A stretch of 5,707 nucleotides of DNA from Chloroflexota bacterium (lineage in GTDB: Bacteria; Chloroflexota; Dehalococcoidia; Lucifugimonadales; Lucifugimonadaceae). The translations under genes were made by a program, and so were the position numbers. The notes beneath the pieces are model-generated. The model saw nothing but the letters and a program-made list of their open reading frames with translations, did not search any database and had not been told where the DNA came from. Positions 1 through 5,707 of the stretch are shown here, piece after piece (position 1 is the first letter of the stretch; each line of letters begins with the position of its first letter). The stretch covers positions 1-5,707 of the forward strand of contig VXTA01000306.1 in the NCBI GenBank assembly GCA_009837685.1, read 5' to 3'.

Positions 1-1821
1 GTAGTAAGACATGTCGGAGAGATGGAAGCCTTGCCCATGGTCATCGTCGACGAGATGGTCGGATGCGTGTTCGTCGTGATGTTCATCTTCCACGTCGTCG
101 TCGAACTGGGCGCCCGACGGGGCTCGGAGTTCACCTTCATGCTCATCGTGGTAATACTCGGCGATGAGTTCAGGGTGCTTGGTGAACCACCAGTCGTCGC
201 GATGCTCGACGTTCGGTATTTTCTCGAAGTTGTAGTGAGGAGGAGGCGAGGCGATGGACCATTCAAGAGTTCTGCCATCCCACGGGTCACCGCCTGCGGG
301 TACGCGCTTGCGGGCGCTGTAGAAAACGTTGATGAGGAATAACAGCACGCCGAAAGCCATGAGAAAACCGCCGGCTGAGGCATACATGTTGGTGTTTTCC
401 CATCCCATGTTTTCGGCGTAGGTGAATACGCGGCGCGGCATACCGTCGAGTCCGAGCCAGTGCTGAGGAGCGAACTGGAGGTTGAAGCCGATGAGCATCA
501 AGAGCCAGTTGGCCTTGCCCCACGATTCGCTGAGCATGTATCCGGTAGCTTTGGGCCACCAGAAGTAGATGCCGCCGAATATGGCCATGATTGCGCCGCC
601 GAAGAGGACGTAATGGAAGTGCGCGACGACGAAGTATGTGTCTTGCTGTTGGGCGTCGGTGGGCACGGATGCGTGCATTACGCCGGAAAGGCCACCGATA
701 GTGAACATGGCGATGAATGAGATTGCGAAGAGCATCGCAGTTGAGAAACGTACTGATCCGCCCCACATGGTCCCGATCCAGTTGAAGATCTTGACGCCTG
801 TCGGTATTGCGATGGCCATTGTGGAGATGGCGAATGCGGAGTTGGCGGCAGGACCAAGGCCTACGGTGAACATGTGATGGCTCCACACGAACCATCCCAT
901 GAATCCGATTGCCACGCCGGCAAATACTAGGAAGGTATATCCGAAGAGCGGTTTGCGTGAGAAGACGGGAAGGATCTCGGAAACGATGCCCATTGCTGGG
1001 AGGATGAGGATGTACACCTCGGGGTGCCCGAAGAGCCAGAAGACGTGCTGCCAAAGGACGGGGTCGCCACCGGCAGCGGTGTTGTAGAAGTGCGTACCGT
1101 AGAGGCGGTCGACCTGAAGCTGGATCAGGGCGACGGTCAGGACTGGAAGTGCAAGGACGATAAGGACCGAGGTGACGAATGTCATCCATGTAAAGACGGG
1201 CATCTTCGTGAGGGTCATGCCCGGCGCACGCATGTTGAGAATGGTGACGATGAAGTTCAAACCCGCGGCGATGGATGCGATACCAAGGATGTTTAAGCCA
1301 ATGACCCAGTAGGTCTTGCCGTGCGTGGGGTTGAACGCTACGTGTGAGTTTGGCGCGTAGCCGAACCAACCGCCGTTGGGTGCGTCCCCGACGAACCATG
1401 AGAAGTTCAGGAAGAGGCTGCCGAACAGGAATATCCAGTAGCTCAATGCGTTTAGGCGCGGGAAGGCGACGTCTCTGGCACCTATCTGGAGCGGCACGAG
1501 CCAGTTAAAGAACGCTGCTGAGAGCGGCATCACGACGAGGAACACCATGGTGGTGCCGTGCATCGTGAAGAGCTGGTTGAAGAGTTCGGGATCGACTAGG
1601 GTGTTGTCGGCCTGAGATAACTGCAAGCGCATGATCAGCGCTTCGATGCCGCCAACTAGGAACCAAAGGAAGGAGGTGACGGCGTATAGGGTGCCGATGC
1701 GCTTATGGTCAACCGTGCTTATCCAGCTCCAGATGCCGTAGTCGCTCTTCGGCCTGGGGAAGATGCGCGGGAACCTCATCGAGATGGGTTCGCTGCCTAC
1801 TCCTGGATGTGTGGTTTGCAT
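1..1821 (-). CDS. ctaD: Cytochrome c oxidase subunit I (type A1 heme-copper oxidase), C-terminus beyond window
   Basis: This is the catalytic subunit of an aa3/caa3-type oxidase. It reduces O2 to water and pumps protons in the cytoplasmic membrane. The frame is open from ATG 1821 to the left edge: 607 codons, no stop. An in-frame stop at 1870-1872 and no start between make this ATG the first possible. All A1 landmarks are visible: heme a ligand H88 (MHGTT), D-channel D117 (ARDVAFPRLN), CuB ligand H266 with E268 and cross-linking Tyr Y270 (GHPEVY), CuB pair H315/H316 (WSHHMF), K-channel K344, and heme a3/heme a ligands H401/H403 (VAHFHY). After the core comes a tail with EWSIASPPPPHYNF, then a His/acidic stretch (about 558-595), then FHLSDMSYY. 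That last motif resembles the H-P-S-P-S-Y-W-P motif that precedes extra C-terminal helices in long subunit I proteins, so more helices or a subunit III fusion may follow. No good Shine-Dalgarno is seen. It lies 73 bp downstream of coxB on the same strand, a likely operon. Function is very secure. Confidence 0.97.
   Translation of the reverse strand, partial: MQTTHPGVGSEPISMRFPRIFPRPKSDYGIWSWISTVDHKRIGTLYAVTSFLWFLVGGIEALIMRLQLSQADNTLVDPELFNQLFTMHGTTMVFLVVMPLSAAFFNWLVPLQIGARDVAFPRLNALSYWIFLFGSLFLNFSWFVGDAPNGGWFGYAPNSHVAFNPTHGKTYWVIGLNILGIASIAAGLNFIVTILNMRAPGMTLTKMPVFTWMTFVTSVLIVLALPVLTVALIQLQVDRLYGTHFYNTAAGGDPVLWQHVFWLFGHPEVYILILPAMGIVSEILPVFSRKPLFGYTFLVFAGVAIGFMGWFVWSHHMFTVGLGPAANSAFAISTMAIAIPTGVKIFNWIGTMWGGSVRFSTAMLFAISFIAMFTIGGLSGVMHASVPTDAQQQDTYFVVAHFHYVLFGGAIMAIFGGIYFWWPKATGYMLSESWGKANWLLMLIGFNLQFAPQHWLGLDGMPRRVFTYAENMGWENTNMYASAGGFLMAFGVLLFLINVFYSARKRVPAGGDPWDGRTLEWSIASPPPHYNFEKIPNVEHRDDWWFTKHPELIAEYYHDEHEGELRAPSGAQFDDDVEDEHHDEHASDHLVDDDHGQGFHLSDMSYY
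37..150 (-). other. His/Asp/Glu-rich segment in the subunit I tail
   Basis: Residues 558-595 of subunit I contain seven histidines (558, 561, 581, 582, 585, 589, 595) and sixteen Asp/Glu, including D574-576 and D592-594. The segment sits after the membrane core, next to the FHLSDMSYY motif, and is low in hydrophobic residues, so it is probably a soluble loop. Composition of this kind can bind metal ions or protons, but no function is shown. Confidence 0.7.
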
Positions 1822-1894
1822 GGTCGAAGTGATTTGGAGACGGTCTAACGACGTTGAGGGACGCTGTTTCTAGTCTATCCGAGTTGGTTTGTCC

Positions 1895-3352
1895 TTATTC
1901 AAGCGTCGATATGTAGGCGATTAAGTCGTCGACTTGACTGGCTGGCAATTTCGGCACGACCATCGAGTTGGTGAAGCCGTCGACGATGAATGCGGCGGGA
2001 TCATTGATCGACTCGCGCATGTAATCTTCTGCCGAAAGGCTAGTCCGTGTGCCGGCGCGGTCAGCGATGCCGATGAGGCTGGGGCCAACGATCGTTGTAT
2101 CTGCATCGAGCGAGTGGCAGGCGTTACAACCGATGGACACGAAGAGCTGTTCGCCGCGTTCCTCAGGAGTACCTCCGGTAATTTGTGGCGCGGCAAGTTG
2201 CTCGATGTCGCCGGGAACGAGTCCCAAGAGGTAATCTGCAATGTTCTCGACCTCTTGAGACGAGAGATTGATCTTGTTGTCGGCGCGTTCCTGATATACC
2301 GCGGCATGGGCTTGCATGGAGGTGCCGATCTTGATGTCATTGGGATCGTTGATCCATTTGATCAGGTTTTCTCGTGAGTTCTCTTTAATACCCGCGCCGA
2401 GGAAGAGCCGATCACCATAGTGCGTCATGTTTGGCGCAGAAACGATGCGTGAATTTTCGATGTCGTCAAGCCAAGTCGCCCATCGAGAGTCTTGTTGCTG
2501 AATTTCGAGAGAGTAGGCGTCCTGCCGCCATGAGTCGTCGGTGTGACAGGTCTTGCAGTGGGTTGCGAAGAGAGTCTGTCCCTGTTGTTTTGAGCTACCA
2601 GATTCGAATGCTACGGGGGGTGTGCGCATTCCAGCGACCCACTGTTGAAAGCCTTCTTCGGTGTGAGCGATCACGCGGAAGCGCATGTGGGCGTGTGCGA
2701 TACCGCAGAATTCGGCACATTGACCGTCGTACACTCCCGGCTCCTCGGCGATGAACCAGAGGAGGTTGTCGTTGAGAGGCACCATATCGATCTTGCCGGC
2801 GAGTTTAGGTACCCAGAAGCTGTGGATGACGTCTTGAGATGCAAGTTGCACGTTAACCGGGCGCCCGACCGGGATGTGCATCTCGTTAGCGGTCACGACT
2901 TCTTGGTTTGGATAACGGAACTCGAACCACCAGCGGTGACCGATAGCTTCGACTTCGAGGACGTCGCCCATGTCGGTTGGCGCTCCTCGCTGCTGTTCCC
3001 AGATGCCGATGATGGTTGGCACGGCTATGGCGGCAATCACGATGGACGGGAGCACCGTCCAGGTGATTTCGAGCTTGGTGTTGCCGTGGACCTGCTTGGG
3101 TATCTTGTCGTCGCGGCGACGATATCGTATCGCGGCATAGATGATGGCGCCTTCGACGACAATGAAGACGGCTACGGCGATCCAGAAGATCAGTATGAAA
3201 AGATTGCCCTGGTCCCGCGCAACGGGTCCGCCATAGCCGAAAGTGGATTGCGGATGCTCAGGTGAACAAGCCGCGAGGATAGAAGTTGCAGCGAGAGCCA
3301 GCACTACGAGTGCGAGCTTGTTGAAGTTGGAGGGAGTCAGCCAGTGTTGCAT
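1895..3352 (-). CDS. ctaC: Cytochrome c oxidase subunit II with CuA domain and two fused cytochrome c domains
   Basis: This 485-residue subunit accepts electrons and passes them via CuA to heme a of subunit I. Visible in order: a lipoprotein signal peptide with lipobox LAAC (Cys29), transmembrane helices near 50-78 and 95-117, the aromatic motif GHRWWF (138-143), and a cupredoxin domain with every CuA ligand: H177 (HSFW), C212, E214, C216, H220 and M223 (CAEFCGIAHAHM). Two c-heme sites follow: C266-K-T-C-H270, probable axial Met M346, and C409-N-A-C-H413, probable axial Met M464 near the C-terminus. Plain subunit II is about 250-300 residues and caa3-type fusions usually have one heme domain, so this is a di-heme, cc-type subunit. 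The first heme domain has about 36 residues between CH270 and APNMTHYG, which I judge an insertion. ATG 3352 is immediately preceded by an in-frame TAG, so no longer start is possible. No Shine-Dalgarno is visible. It is first in the oxidase block, with ctaD 73 bp downstream. Confidence 0.97.
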   Translation of the reverse strand: MQHWLTPSNFNKLALVVLALAATSILAACSPEHPQSTFGYGGPVARDQGNLFILIFWIAVAVFIVVEGAIIYAAIRYRRRDDKIPKQVHGNTKLEITWTVLPSIVIAAIAVPTIIGIWEQQRGAPTDMGDVLEVEAIGHRWWFEFRYPNQEVVTANEMHIPVGRPVNVQLASQDVIHSFWVPKLAGKIDMVPLNDNLLWFIAEEPGVYDGQCAEFCGIAHAHMRFRVIAHTEEGFQQWVAGMRTPPVAFESGSSKQQGQTLFATHCKTCHTDDSWRQDAYSLEIQQQDSRWATWLDDIENSRIVSAPNMTHYGDRLFLGAGIKENSRENLIKWINDPNDIKIGTSMQAHAAVYQERADNKINLSSQEVENIADYLLGLVPGDIEQLAAPQITGGTPEERGEQLFVSIGCNACHSLDADTTIVGPSLIGIADRAGTRTSLSAEDYMRESINDPAAFIVDGFTNSMVVPKLPASQVDDLIAYISTLE

Positions 3353-3360
3353 CTAGATGC
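3349..3360. repeat. Perfect 12-bp palindrome over the ctaC start codon
   Basis: GCATCTAGATGC reads identically on both strands and includes the ctaC ATG (3352-3350) and the TAG just before it. The flanking pair (T3348/G3361) breaks the symmetry. It could bind a dimeric regulator or pair in the mRNA so as to hide the start codon. Chance is also possible. Confidence 0.4.
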
Positions 3361-3409
3361 GGTCTTGTCGTAGTGGTTTGACGGTCTGTCAGCTACTTTT
3401 CGGCTTCAT

Positions 3410-3427
3410 CGCGCTTGCGTCAGCGCG
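3410..3427. repeat. Inverted repeat (6-bp stem, 6-base loop) in the ctaC leader
   Basis: CGCGCT (3410-3415) and AGCGCG (3422-3427) are perfect inverted copies around TGCGTC. The all-GC-rich stem lies inside the predicted ctaC leader, about 58 bases from the start codon. No U-tract follows on either strand, so it does not look like an intrinsic terminator. It could be a leader hairpin, an operator half-site pair, or chance. Confidence 0.35.
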
Positions 3428-3470
3428 GTTTCCCTCGGGGGCGTTAGGCATCAAGTTCAACCAAGAGATT

Positions 3471-3499
3471 AGAATATCATTCCGCGCCGCAAGTCGCAA
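3471..3499 (-). promoter_or_regulatory. Candidate sigma70-like promoter for ctaC-ctaD
   Basis: Reading the minus strand, TTGCGA (3499-3494) and TATTCT (3476-3471) are separated by exactly 17 bases. Each hexamer matches four of six consensus positions. Transcription would begin near 3464 and leave a leader of about 110 bases before the ctaC ATG. The match is weak and could be chance. Confidence 0.3.
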
Positions 3500-3534
3500 A
3501 GTTAACAACTCTGAAGCCAATCGTCAATCGGATT

Positions 3535-3562
3535 TTGGATCTTTGGGCGTGAATTTTAGAAG
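3535..3562 (+). promoter_or_regulatory. Candidate promoter for rdgB
   Basis: TTGGAT (3535-3540) and TAGAAG (3557-3562) are 16 bases apart, each matching four of six sigma70 consensus positions. The start of transcription would be near 3569, giving a short leader that still contains the ribosome binding site at 3574-3579. This is weak evidence. Confidence 0.25.
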
Positions 3563-3573
3563 TTCTGCTCTCT

Positions 3574-3579
3574 TGAGGT
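3574..3579 (+). promoter_or_regulatory. Ribosome binding site of rdgB
   Basis: TGAGGT lies seven bases upstream of ATG 3587, a good Shine-Dalgarno core at normal spacing. It supports that ATG as the start. Confidence 0.65.
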
Positions 3580-3586
3580 CTCTCTC

Positions 3587-4210
3587 ATGAATCCAGCGAT
3601 TCCCCAACGCGTATTAATAGCGACGCAGAACTCCGGCAAGGTGCGCGAGTTTCGTCGGTTGCTTGAGCATATTCCCGCGCAGTTCGTAGGGCTCGATGAA
3701 TTGCCACCAGTCGTTGCACCGCGCGAGGATGGCGCGACTTTTTTAGACAACGCGAAGCTGAAGGCACACTACTATTCACAACACTTCGATTCAACCGCGC
3801 TGGCCGACGATTCGGGGTTGGTAGTGGATGCGTTAGATGGGGCGCCTGGAGTTCATTCAGCTAGATATGGCGGTGATGGGCTGAGCGACGAAGGTCGGAC
3901 TGATCTCTTGTTGAGCAGGATGTCGGATGTGTCTCAAAAGAACCGCACGGCACGCTTTGTGTGTGCGGTAGTGGTTTGCAGACCGAGTATGGGCGAGGAA
4001 TTCTTGCACGCGCTGGGCACAGTTGAGGGCCGGATTGCGTTTGAGAAGCGCGGAGTGAATGGTTTTGGATATGATCCAGTCTTCGTTCCCGATGGAGAGA
4101 GGCGAACGACGGCCGAGATGGATTCTGAAGAAAAGGATCAATTGAGCCACCGCGGAAACGCTATCCGTGCGATCGCTCCAGCGTTGGAACGGTTGTTGCT
4201 CGGCGGATAG
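3587..4210 (+). CDS. rdgB: RdgB/HAM1 family dITP/XTP pyrophosphatase
   Basis: This cytoplasmic house-cleaning enzyme hydrolyses deaminated purine nucleotides (dITP, ITP, XTP) to the monophosphate and pyrophosphate, keeping hypoxanthine and xanthine out of DNA and RNA. The 207-residue length is typical. Visible family motifs are T13-x-N15-x-x-K18 (ATQNSGK) for phosphate binding, ADDSGLVVDALDGAPGVHSA (73-92) with D74/D75 in the position of the E. coli RdgB catalytic aspartates, GFGYDPVF (159-166) around the base, and K183 plus SHRG (187-190). The usual T-F-x-E-N-A motif here reads TFLDNA, with Asp54 replacing Glu, a conservative change. The start is supported by a Shine-Dalgarno. The gene diverges from the oxidase genes and lies 89 bp upstream of moaA, which may be co-transcribed. 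The family assignment is very secure; the exact substrate preference is from the family, not this sequence. Confidence 0.96.
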   Translation: MNPAIPQRVLIATQNSGKVREFRRLLEHIPAQFVGLDELPPVVAPREDGATFLDNAKLKAHYYSQHFDSTALADDSGLVVDALDGAPGVHSARYGGDGLSDEGRTDLLLSRMSDVSQKNRTARFVCAVVVCRPSMGEEFLHALGTVEGRIAFEKRGVNGFGYDPVFVPDGERRTTAEMDSEEKDQLSHRGNAIRAIAPALERLLLGG

Positions 4211-4219
4211 GGACAAAAC

Positions 4220-4229
4220 TCGGATCCGA
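4220..4229. repeat. 10-bp palindrome between rdgB and moaA
   Basis: TCGGATCCGA is a perfect palindrome, ten bases after the rdgB stop. A TACAAT hexamer (4242-4247) lies downstream, with no convincing -35 partner at 17 bases. It may be an operator near a moaA promoter, or chance. The rest of this 89-bp gap shows only the moaA ribosome binding site and is too short for a full Moco-type riboswitch. Confidence 0.25.
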
Positions 4230-4285
4230 TTGTTCGACGGGTACAATCTCAAGCACGTGATTCCTCGCTTCCCCAACGGAGCAAG

Positions 4286-4290
4286 AAGGT
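4286..4290 (+). promoter_or_regulatory. Ribosome binding site that sets the GTG start of moaA
   Basis: AAGGT ends nine bases before GTG 4300. No in-frame ATG precedes the radical-SAM motif, so this site is the main reason for accepting the GTG start. Confidence 0.55.
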
Positions 4291-4299
4291 AGTCAGCGC

Positions 4300-5346
4300 G
4301 TGACATCCCTCTCTACAAACCGAAAGATCCAGGATACGCTGGGGCGAAATGTCCGGGATTTGAGAATCTCGGTCACAGATCGGTGCAATTTCCGATGTCC
4401 GTACTGCATGCCGGCGGAGATATTCGGGGAGCGATACGAGTTTCTGAAGCGGGAAGAGATTCTCTCATTCGAAGAGGTCGTACGATTGACGCGGATATTC
4501 ATTGGATTCGGCGTCACAAAGATTCGAATCACCGGAGGGGAACCACTGGTACGTTCGGATGTCACTTCACTGATCCAAGATTTGGCTTCAGTTGACGGCG
4601 TGACGGATCTTGCGATGACCACTAATGGGTTTTTATTGCCTCGCTATGCCCATGAGCTTAAGGAGGCAGGATTAGATCGTTTGACGATCAGTCTGGATGC
4701 GCTTGACGAGGAAGTATTCAAGCAGATGAGCGGTCGGCCGTACGGACCAGAGAAGGTCCTGGAAGGGATTGAAGCAGCGCGCGATGCTGGGTTTTCACCG
4801 TTAAAGATCAACGCGGTGGTTCAACGTGGCGTGAACGAACATACCCTCATCGAGACCGCGGAATACTTCCGTGGAACCGGCGATATTGTCCGCTTTATCG
4901 AATACATGGACGTAGGCAATCTCAATGATTGGGACCTGTCGCAGGTTGTGTCTGGCAAGGAAGTCATAGACCTGATCAACTCCGAGTTTCCATTGGAGCC
5001 GGTTGATGCGAACTACCAAGGCGAAGTGGCGTCCAGGTACCGGTATTTAGACGGTTCCGGCGAGATAGGGGTGATTACCTCAGTCACGCAGCCATTCTGC
5101 GGCGACTGCACCCGCGCCCGATTGACGACTGAAGGTCGGTTGGTCACATGTCTTTTCGCGACGCGTGGAACTGATTTGAAGGGTCCTATGCGATCAGGAT
5201 CTTCAGATAGTGAACTCAGCGAGATTATCGAGCGCGTCTGGCTATCTAGGCGCGATCGGTACTCAGAGCTGCGGTCGGCAAACACTGACATGACTGGGGT
5301 TGGATCGCGACGAGAAAAGATCGAGATGTTTCGTCTCGGCGGCTGA
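4300..5346 (+). CDS. moaA: GTP 3',8-cyclase MoaA (radical SAM, molybdenum cofactor biosynthesis)
   Basis: MoaA uses S-adenosylmethionine to cyclise GTP to (8S)-3',8-cyclo-7,8-dihydro-GTP, which MoaC turns into cyclic pyranopterin monophosphate, the first committed step to the molybdenum cofactor. The 348-residue product is of normal length. The N-terminal radical-SAM cluster motif is C29-x3-C33-x2-C36 within TDRCNFRCPYCMP. The SAM-binding GGEP is at 79-82, with TTNG (107-110) and SLDAL (131-135) further along the barrel. The second, GTP-binding 4Fe-4S cluster is C267, C270 and C284 (FCGDCTRARL ... TCLF). The protein ends in Gly-Gly, the conserved MoaA tail. All catalytic cysteines are present. 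The start is GTG with a Shine-Dalgarno. It implies that the organism makes molybdoenzymes. No other moa, moe or mob gene is in the window, so the pathway is scattered or lies elsewhere. It probably shares a transcript with rdgB. Confidence 0.97.
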   Translation: MTSLSTNRKIQDTLGRNVRDLRISVTDRCNFRCPYCMPAEIFGERYEFLKREEILSFEEVVRLTRIFIGFGVTKIRITGGEPLVRSDVTSLIQDLASVDGVTDLAMTTNGFLLPRYAHELKEAGLDRLTISLDALDEEVFKQMSGRPYGPEKVLEGIEAARDAGFSPLKINAVVQRGVNEHTLIETAEYFRGTGDIVRFIEYMDVGNLNDWDLSQVVSGKEVIDLINSEFPLEPVDANYQGEVASRYRYLDGSGEIGVITSVTQPFCGDCTRARLTTEGRLVTCLFATRGTDLKGPMRSGSSDSELSEIIERVWLSRRDRYSELRSANTDMTGVGSRREKIEMFRLGG

Positions 5347-5347
5347 A

Positions 5348-5376
5348 TTGACGGAAGCGATAATGGTGCTTTTGAT
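5348..5376 (+). promoter_or_regulatory. Candidate promoter upstream of the RNase H-like gene
   Basis: TTGACG (5348-5353, five of six consensus) begins just after the moaA stop and is followed after 17 bases by TTTGAT (5371-5376, four of six). Initiation near 5383 would fit a start codon at 5433 or 5472 and would exclude the in-frame ATG at 5382. Confidence 0.3.
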
Positions 5377-5432
5377 TTACGATGTTTCAATCGAGTGGTT
5401 CGCTACGATCGCGTGACTTCTATCAAGTCGAT

Positions 5433-5707
5433 ATGACACAACAGACTGAGACTAATCAAGAGACAGCGACGATGGTTCGCATCAACTGCGGTGTCGACTA
5501 CCAGGCGCACCAGGGATTTGGTGCGTACAGCGCGATGGTCAAGGTCGGAGACGAGCAACTAGAGCCGATCGCCGGTGTGGTAGATGAAGACGCCACTTTC
5601 ATCCGGTGCTGCTTGATGGCGGCAGTCAAAGGAATTGAGGCCGTGGATTTTTCTGGCGCGACCGTAGAAGTGGTGACGCCATCTACATGGGTTGCTGAGA
5701 CGGTTGG
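5433..5707 (+). CDS. RNase HI-fold protein with catalytic residues replaced (predicted pseudoenzyme), C-terminus beyond window
   Basis: The frame stays open to the right edge (91 codons from ATG 5433). Numbered from that ATG, residues 15-36 line up without a gap with the start of E. coli RNase HI as I recall it: VRI with VEI, Q-G-F-G-A-Y-S-A with P-G-P-G-G-Y-G-A. Further on, AG (47-48), R58-x-x-L-M-A-A (58-64) and T82-x-S-x-x-V (82-87) match AG, RMELMAA and TDSQYV. The metal-binding carboxylates are not kept: D10 becomes Gly20, E48 becomes Cys60 and D70 becomes Pro83. The fourth (D134 in E. coli) would lie outside the window. I infer an RNase H fold without hydrolase activity, possibly a nucleic-acid binding or scaffolding protein. 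The start is uncertain: in-frame ATGs also occur at 5382 and 5472. The last has an AAGAGA-like site upstream and places the first strand at the N-terminus. It follows moaA by 86 bp. The fold is likely; the function is unknown. Confidence 0.65.
   Translation, partial: MTQQTETNQETATMVRINCGVDYQAHQGFGAYSAMVKVGDEQLEPIAGVVDEDATFIRCCLMAAVKGIEAVDFSGATVEVVTPSTWVAETV

Larger units (their letters stand above)
3353..3586. promoter_or_regulatory. Divergent intergenic region between ctaC and rdgB
   Basis: This 234-bp spacer separates the oxidase genes (minus) from rdgB-moaA (plus), so it should hold the promoters for both directions. It includes a 6-bp inverted repeat, candidate promoter hexamers each way, and half of a 12-bp palindrome at its left end. 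An open frame spans it on the plus strand (3357-3590), but I do not consider it a gene. Confidence 0.6.

Noticed and set aside
22..342. 106-residue plus-strand frame opposite the ctaD tail
   Set aside because: Its apparently hydrophobic sequence is simply the antisense of the His/Asp/Glu-rich codons of subunit I.
287..1399. 370-residue minus-strand frame inside ctaD
   Set aside because: It is Arg/His-rich with no recognisable domain, in a different frame from subunit I, whose ligands and channels are all intact. It is a shadow of GC-rich codons.
1822..1894. Possible terminator or separate promoter between ctaC and ctaD
   Set aside because: Only a 4-bp AACG/CGTT hairpin is present, with no U-tract and no paired promoter hexamers, so read-through in one operon is the simpler view.
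2645..3265. 206-residue plus-strand frame opposite ctaC
   Set aside because: It is antisense to the CuA domain, has no start signal and no family resemblance, and is very acidic as expected for the complement of this codon use.
3357..3590. 77-residue plus-strand frame filling the ctaC-rdgB spacer, with a signal-peptide-like N-terminus and an ATGA overlap with the rdgB start
   Set aside because: No ribosome binding site precedes it, its ATG exists only because of the palindrome on the ctaC start, it is Ser/Arg-rich with no family resemblance, and it would cover the promoter region needed by both flanking operons. The ATGA overlap is the one point in its favour.
4211..4299. Moco riboswitch upstream of moaA
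   Set aside because: The gap is 89 bp, shorter than the known Moco RNA motif, and I see no multi-stem pattern.

Overview
The window holds five bacterial genes in two divergent groups and breaks into a gene at each end. On the minus strand, 1-3352 carries a two-gene block for an aerobic heme-copper terminal oxidase: coxB/ctaC (subunit II, a lipoprotein with a CuA domain and two cytochrome c domains) followed by coxA/ctaD (subunit I, running off the left edge). On the plus strand, 3587-5707 carries rdgB (noncanonical purine NTP pyrophosphatase), moaA (GTP 3',8-cyclase, the first step of molybdenum cofactor synthesis), and a gene cut by the right edge. I read that last product as an RNase HI-fold protein that has lost its catalytic carboxylates.

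The organism is a respiring bacterium of moderate-to-high GC. A lipobox on subunit II, covalent c-heme domains fused to subunit II, and a subunit I that continues past the usual A1 core are features I associate with Chloroflexota, Actinobacteria, Thermus or Bacillus-like caa3 oxidases rather than with the plain proteobacterial aa3 enzyme. A Chloroflexota source is my best guess, but it is an inference from memory. The window has no 16S gene or other decisive marker.

CoxB and CoxA together form the redox core. Electrons would enter through one or both CoxB c hemes, pass to CuA, then to heme a and the heme a3/CuB site in CoxA, where O2 is reduced and protons are pumped. The 234-bp divergent spacer (3353-3586) holds the only visible control region for the oxidase: a weak sigma70-like promoter candidate, a small hairpin, and a perfect 12-bp palindrome over the coxB start codon. 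rdgB and moaA are housekeeping genes with clear Shine-Dalgarno sites, and they need not be functionally linked to the oxidase.

The most unusual items are the predicted catalytically dead RNase HI-like protein at the right edge, the di-heme subunit II whose first heme domain carries an insertion, and a His/Asp/Glu-rich segment in the C-terminal tail of subunit I. I saw no mobile element, CRISPR array, tRNA or rRNA.
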